Under the pieces are notes generated by a model. It was not told the DNA's origin, made no database searches, and worked only from the letters and a program-made list of their open reading frames with translations. Below, one piece after another: positions 57,898-64,000 of a DNA stretch of 64,000 bases; positions within the stretch are counted from its first letter, which is position 1; each line of letters opens with the position of its first letter. A program made the position numbers and the translations under genes. The DNA comes from Chamaecrista fasciculata (taxonomy: Eukaryota > Streptophyta > Magnoliopsida > Fabales > Fabaceae): assembly GCA_003254925.1 (NCBI GenBank), contig QANZ01017416.1:256413-320412 (forward strand), written 5' to 3'.

Positions 57898-60810
57898 TGT
57901 ACATTCTCCACCATTGCTAGAAGTGTTGTTGTCATTCTGCATTACTAAAAACATGTTAGATTCTGCCACTACAATTATATATATATATATTCACTGCATG
58001 GTTATTTAACTGTAAGTTGTTATTTCTTATGATTAACCATTCAGAGGGTTTTAGCTTTTTGAAGAAGTGCTTTATCCATCTGGTTAGCTGAGTCTGGAAA
58101 AAAAAAAGTCAGGAAAAGAAGACGATTTTGCTCTCAACTTTTCAGTTCTAGACATTTTCATGTACTATTCTATCTATTGTCTTGTATCTAAACTTTTTGA
58201 ATATTATCATCCTGTTAATTATGATATTCTCACTGTCTTGAGACTGTACAGTGTATAAAGTATTAGGAATATTTTGCTGTTACTGTATAAACTATAAATT
58301 ACTCTAAGGAAGCTCTCAGAATAACTCAAAATATATATATATATATATATATAAAGACCATTCATTTTGTTCAGCATGTCAGAACCTATTTCATCAAGTT
58401 CTGTATTTCTTATTCTATAATTTTCTTAGCATGAAGGTATTTATTTATGCTTCTACTAAGTACTTAAGATTTTTGTAATTTAGTCAGTTATATGACAACT
58501 CAGTTTGCCAAAGAAAGGATGAAACTAATATTTTATGAAGTGTTAGTTTAGTTGATTCTTATTGTCATCATTATATAATTGTAGAAACTAGAAAGCTTAA
58601 TTTAGTAATTTTTTTTCTTTTTTTAGCCAGAGACAGAAAAATTAGTTGAGAGCAGAACACATGATTAGAGACTTTGCCTCTGTTTGCAGCAATGTGTGAA
58701 GCCATTAATTAGTATATGATTGATGTGATTAAACACGCAATCAATTCTTATTAGTGAGGTTCTCTTCATTGTGATGCAATCACACAACTTGCACATTAAG
58801 GCACTCATATATAGACCAATTCCCTTTTTATTTGGGAGTATTATGTATTTCAATTTGAATATCTCATATTTAAAAAGTATAATATAATGATATCGTTTTT
58901 AAAAGAATGAGATATAAAATTGCATGATAATAAATAAAAATTTTATTTTATTTCTAATTATTTTATTTTAGTTAATGGATATATCCAATGTTTAGATTAA
59001 AATATTTTATCTTATATCTATTATTTTTGTGCACCCATTAAATCAGATATCAAATAGGATACAAATATATATACTAATTTATCAAATATGAATAAAGTAC
59101 GAGTTTTGGATACGTATACGGATAATGATAAAATTATCAGTACTATACCCGTCGTCATACTTTTAAATAAAATAAAATGCACAATATTGATCAAAAGTTT
59201 AGCACAATTAGTATATAATTAGGTTCTTTATGTATGATTAATGTTCTAAATTGTTGTATAAAAAATATTTTGTTAGTAGAGACAATTCATTTTGATGATC
59301 TCTACTTATAAATTTTTTAGTCTCTAGCTATGGATTGGTGGGGCCACGGAGGATAATATTTGATTTTTTGAAAAAATTAATAAAACTCACAACTTATCAA
59401 ATATGATACTCAAGATTGAAGATTCAATAAATACATCAAAACTACTCCAATAATTAATAAAAATTACATTAAATTATGAATTCATAGATCATATGTGTCG
59501 ATAATGTTCCTCAAACTTATATAAATTTGCTTGTTGACGCATATTCTCATATAAAGGTGGTAGATTTGCATCAAGGTTAGGAAGCTATATGACAACAATG
59601 TCATAACAGCATGAACAAAGATGATTTCTTATATCACATTTTTAATTAATTAATTGAAGACAAATTAATCAGAGAGTGTGCAGAAAGTTAAAACAACCCA
59701 TCATTCCATCACTAGAATTATGTTCTCATTTCAACATTCTCATTAACTGGCAATTTATTTTTCTTATTTTTCATAAGAATAAAGCATGGGCATCATGATA
59801 TTAAATTATTAATTGTACTTTGTCTATAATAAAAATGTAAGGAGATTTGACTCTCACTCTCCAAAAAAGAAAATAAAAAAAAAAAAAAAAAAGTTGTCTC
59901 AAAGCATTCTCCGCAGTCCACACCGCTTCATTATTCTATGAACGGAAATGAATCACCTAAATTATAGTGGCTGAAGTAGGGCTACATTATGACTTAATGA
60001 TCATTGGATGAGTTGATTAAAATTTTATGCATTGACTTTTCAATAACATCAATAGTGAAGATCTTATAATTTAGCTAAACTAATCCACTCCCTCTATGAA
60101 TATACTTTTTTATTCCATTTTCAACTTCTAGGACAAACAATGGTCTCTTTTAAGGTATTTTTTTTTATTTCTTTATTTTTTGGTTAAAAAGAATCATTTT
60201 GTTTTAAAAAATGTCAGTTATAAATATTACAAGTTAATTACTACATAATTTTTATATTAAGGCAACTCATTAATTTTATAATTTATATTAGTGTTTAATT
60301 GGATTCTTATCATTTTATTTTTTCTATGATTGGATCTTTATATTTACACTTCATTTAGATTGAGCCCTTAATGTTAAAGAATTCCAAAATTTTGTTTTCA
60401 AGAATAATTTGGATCATGGTAATTGACTAATTACATGTAATGTGAGAAAAAAAAAATACTAGATGAAATTAAGTAACTTTTCATAATTTTAAATTAAAAA
60501 AATAAAAATTAAAATAAAATAAAAACTATAAAAAATTAAATTTTATTTTAAAATATAATAAAATAATTTATTTTAAAATTTAAATTAATTTTTGCAACTT
60601 TGTTGGGACATAAAAAACATACTAGATTACAAGTATAATATCTAATAAATTAAATGATAAATTTATTATAGTATTAAATAATTTAAAATTATTAAAATTC
60701 AATGAAACTTAATTTTCACTAATTTCTTTAAATAAAATATTTTGCAATCTCTCAAATTATCTCAATCATACATCAAAACAACTAAACATTAAAAAAATTC
60801 CAATTCCAAT
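57898..60810. other. Intergenic region 3' of the Pumilio gene
   Basis: Pumilio 3' UTR, then very AT-rich sequence. It has an (AT)n run at about 58330-58353, a shorter one at about 57978-57989 and an A run near 59870-59892. No gene, RNA gene or clear transposon was recognised. Confidence 0.5.
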
Positions 60811-60814
60811 ATGA

Positions 60815-61000
60815 CTCGCCGCGGCCACGACACGTAGAAAGAGTGGGTCCCACGACACGTGTTGGCCGTCTCCGGTACCGACGGTACACGTGGACCAATA
60901 GGAACGCAGTAACTGATCGGATCTCAGCGCCTACCTTTCGTCCACGAATTCTGATATCAATCTCTCTTCCTCGCCACGTGTCGGTTCCTGCGTGATACCT
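60815..61000. promoter_or_regulatory. G-box cluster in a GC-rich island
   Basis: Three CACGTG palindromes (60856-60861, 60887-60892, 60975-60980) plus a fourth ACGT core (GACACGTAG near 60830) lie within about 160 bp. The island is clearly richer in GC than its surroundings. The flanks (GACACGTGTTGG, TACACGTGGAC, CCACGTGTCGG) fit strong bZIP/ABRE sites. Together with the leader-like sequence from about 61.84 kb it suggests the promoter of a gene running to the right. Confidence 0.5.
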
Positions 61001-61299
61001 TTCGCTTCAGATTATAAAAACAATAAATAATATTTTATATTCTTAACCATAAAAAACAGATCAAAACCTCATTTTGGTCCCTCAATAATAGGATCAACTC
61101 TATTTTGATTCCTAAACTATTTTTTTTATTTTGTTTTGACCTTCAAATTTTTTATTTCTCTCATCTTTAGTTCAAAATTTGATTTTTTTTCCTAGTTTCT
61201 ATGATTATTTTAGATTTTAGAAGTGTGATGGTAGAAAGAGAGAGTAAAATTTATTTTTAGTTACAAAATTAAAAGTAAATTTATAGTTAATTTCTTTTT

Positions 61300-61701
61300 G
61301 GCTAAAGTACAAATTTGGTCCTATATCTTTTCCCCAGTTCTCAATTTAGTCCCATATCCTTTTTTTGTTGCATTTTTAGTCTCATATCTTTCGGTCAAAC
61401 CTCAATTGGGTCTCATACTCTTTTTGGTTATAGATTTGGTCCCATATCTTTGGGTTAATTATATAATTGGTCACATATCTTTGGGTCAAGTTTAGAAGTG
61501 GTTCCATATCTTTACAAAAGAATCAACTAATGGTTGATCCTTTTGCAAAAATATAGGACTAATTCTGCAACTTGACTAAAAGATATGAGACTAAAATTGA
61601 GATCTTTTACAAAGATATATGAGCAAAACTGCAACAAAAAAAGATACATAACAAAATTGGGAACTGAGAAAAAAATATGAGACCAAATTTACACTTTGGT
61701 C
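61300..61701. mobile_element. Mutator-type long-TIR MITE with perfect 9-bp target duplication
   Basis: GGCTAAAGTACAAATTTGGTC at the left is inverted at the right as GACCAAATTTACACTTTGGTC. TTTCTTTTT flanks it at 61291-61299 and 61702-61710. It is 402 bp long with no ORF. It separates the G-box cluster from the leader-like sequence to the right. Confidence 0.85.
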
Positions 61702-61839
61702 TTTCTTTTTTTAAAAAATTAATATGAAAAAAAAATAATTTAAGAACCAAAATGAAATTCAACTTATAATTTAGGACTACAAAAAGTTTTGCCCGATATG
61801 AAAGAAAACAAAGAAAGAAAGGAAACAAACAAAGAAAAT

Positions 61840-63779
61840 ACTGCGGGTTGGAGAGAAAAAAGAATGCTCTGGAAGCTCCTAGGAATTCCAACTTGAGAGG
61901 CGAATAAGGGCCAAAACTGCTTCTGCTACTTTTTTCTGTTGGATTTGAGTTCTGGGGTTTACGATTCTCAGCTTTTTTCTCGGAAAGTTCGGATTTTCCC
62001 GGAAAATTTTGGTTTCCTGGTAAGTTTTGCAGAGTTGGGTGGATGTTGAGCTAGTTCTCTTAGATGCAGATTTCTAACTTTGTAAATTTTTTTTGGGGTT
62101 TCTGTTTTCTGCTTGCATGCTTGATCTAGCTTAGTTGATGAGCTTGAGCATACCTTAATTAGTTAAAAATTAAGTCAAAGGGTGAAAAAAAATGGAGTCT
62201 TTAATTATAATTCTGGATGTTTTTATCTGGGCTGATTTGTTTCTTGTCTTTTCTTTTGATTCTCACTCTATCGCTTCTTAACTTTTTTCAACTTATATAA
62301 ACATGAAATTGTATAGAAGATTAGTAAGTAGTAACTATACGTTTGTTCTGCTTCAGAGGATTGAGTTCCCGAGATTTTCAGCTGTGTTCGTTGATCCAAC
62401 TAGCTAGGGTTCTTCGGTTTTACCACTATTATTGATTCTGCAGTTTGTTAGTTTCCTGATTTTCAGTTTTGCTGAAGTTTCCAGATTTAAGGTGCAATAT
62501 TTCGATAGCAGGGAAATGGCAAATGACCTTCGAATTGTATTGTAGAGACCTAAATATTGAATCTTTCAACTTGGATATCAAATTAACAATAGATGTTGAT
62601 TTTCAGTAATTACGATACTATCAGGAAAGAGCTTTTCTATTTTAGATCTTTGACTTTCTGTATTGCGCTTGAGCTTCCTTTTTTCCTTTTATTCTAGTAT
62701 ACTTCGTTACTAGAAAGTAGAAAATGCACCCCAGTTACTAGTAGAATTGTAAAAATTGAACTTGGTAATATTTAGAGGGCTGATTCATGCTTCAAGTTTA
62801 GAAATAGAAACTCATACGGCTTGATCAGAAACTCTTATTTCTTAGAAGAGGGAATTGGATTTAAGCAATTGTGTTAGAGTTGATTGATAAGGTCATTTTT
62901 ATTTGTTTTCTATCGCAACTTACGCATAGGATATTATTGCTGCTGTAGTCTCCACAGCTAATGTGTCAGTCTATCAAACTGAATTACAGTTGAAGATTTT
63001 GGCCAGGCTCTGTTCAATAATTAAAGTATAGTTTATCAACAGTCAACGCCAAAATGGATCTTTAGTATTATTATTGCTATTCTTATTAAATTTTTTAGCA
63101 AGAGACACATTTTGGTCCCTTTTACTAACTCTAACAGTAATACCTAAGTTTGCTATGTTATAGAGTTAACATTGTCTTTCCTGAACACAAAAAGTTAGTA
63201 CTGAACTTGACTCAACTGTTTGACAAAGAGGATACCAGTGGTGACCACAGATGGAAGCAATGGTATTGGCAAACTCTAATGGTTATGTGATGTTTATAGA
63301 TTGCCAATGAGATGGTGGCAGGGGTTGTGGTAATTGGTGTGGTCAGAAGACTCACAACATGAATCTAATGTCTTCTATGATGGTTTCCATACAGAAAGAA
63401 TTTGTTGACGATTGATTTTTTCCTCATTGATTATTGCCATTGATTTTTGAAACCTGTGGATACTGAGGTGGTAATTTACGTAGAGAATAGAATTGTGGTG
63501 ATTAGATATCAGAAGTTCAACTTTTATCTTAGCTTCTGTAAGTCTGTGCTAGAATCGAATGAGTTGCAAGCTTTCATACATACTGTGTCTGTAGCATTCA
63601 CTGCAAGTTAAAATGGGAATATGACTTAATGTATGTTTTTTTTTTCTTGTTTTGTGATAGAGAAGCATCTTTAAGGAGAGATATTTCTAAGGAAAAATGA
63701 AATTAGATCAAGCAGTTGCATGCGTCTTCAGTGGCGGATAGAAGATCTTAGAGGAATGTCAGAATTCTGCATGTTTAAG
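61840..63779 (+). other. Probable spliced 5' leader of a gene running off the right edge
   Basis: After about 61840 the sequence is leader-like. A donor-like TTTCCTG|GTAAGTTTTG lies at about 62020, and an acceptor-like TTTGTGATAG precedes 63661. Between them is AT-rich sequence with no open frame, as in a long leader intron. The following piece has ATG 63697 opening a 14-codon frame that stops at 63741, and then ATG 63756 opening an 8-codon piece ending AAG|GTAG at 63779, which could be a first coding exon. The gene's identity cannot be read from the window. Confidence 0.3.
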
Positions 63780-64000
63780 GTAGAACTATTGCAGTTAAAT
63801 ATATGTACCTGAAATTGATAGGAAGATTTCAGTGCCATATATATATATTCTACTATTCGACCCATAAAACTCATGGTTTATTTTGACTGTTTCCACTTAT
63901 AATTCCAATTTTGCCACAACTGTTGGATCACGACAATCCTAGTTCCTATTCTTTAGTTAAATATTGACTCTGTGCACATAATTCTATATGCAAATGCAAT

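Noticed and set aside
1-64000. CRISPR arrays, bacterial operons, tRNA or rRNA genes
   Set aside because: None seen; tRNA-like boxes occur only in SINE heads, and the sequence is plant nuclear.

Overview
The window is nuclear DNA of a eudicot plant. Genes are split by AT-rich GT-AG introns. The products are plant families: CC-NB-ARC-LRR immune receptors, a KUP/HAK/KT potassium transporter, a mitochondrial-type PPR protein, a Pumilio RNA-binding protein and a plastid copper chaperone. The spacers are AT-rich and full of short plant transposons (long-TIR Mutator-type elements, tRNA-derived SINEs, L1-type LINE pieces). The species cannot be named from this stretch.

Layout. 1-26.3 kb is a receptor (NLR) cluster. 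It starts with a damaged NLR whose N-terminus lies off the left edge (1-5955). A small plastid copper chaperone gene follows (PCH1-like, 6970-9235), then a virus-like fossil (about 10.1-11.2 kb), an orphan NLR tail relic (11.3-12.4 kb), a decayed NB-ARC relic (about 14.95-15.18 kb) and an internally deleted LINE (16.07-16.73 kb). A long NLR of about 2,100 codons closes the cluster (17589-26258); its frame is interrupted once by TGA between the CC and NB-ARC regions. 28.4-37.2 kb is a complete ten-exon KUP7-type K+ transporter on the minus strand. 40.0-42.5 kb is a three-exon gene for a small coiled-coil protein (minus). 43.8-45.2 kb is an intronless PPR gene (plus). 46.5-53.2 kb is a transposon-rich spacer. 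53.7-57.9 kb is a five-exon Pumilio gene (plus). 60.8-64 kb holds a G-box cluster and what looks like the spliced leader of a gene running off the right edge.

The most unusual item is the C-terminal half of the NLRs. After the LRRs both genes carry a long chain of short phase-0 exons, built by in-frame exon duplication, that ends in a helical/coiled-coil exon of about 270 residues. The same tail exon survives as a separate relic at 11.6-12.4 kb. The two NLRs, the tail relic and the NB-ARC relic are copies of one ancestral gene in different states of decay. The remaining genes are unrelated housekeeping genes (potassium transport, organelle RNA processing, mRNA control, copper delivery) and do not form a common pathway.
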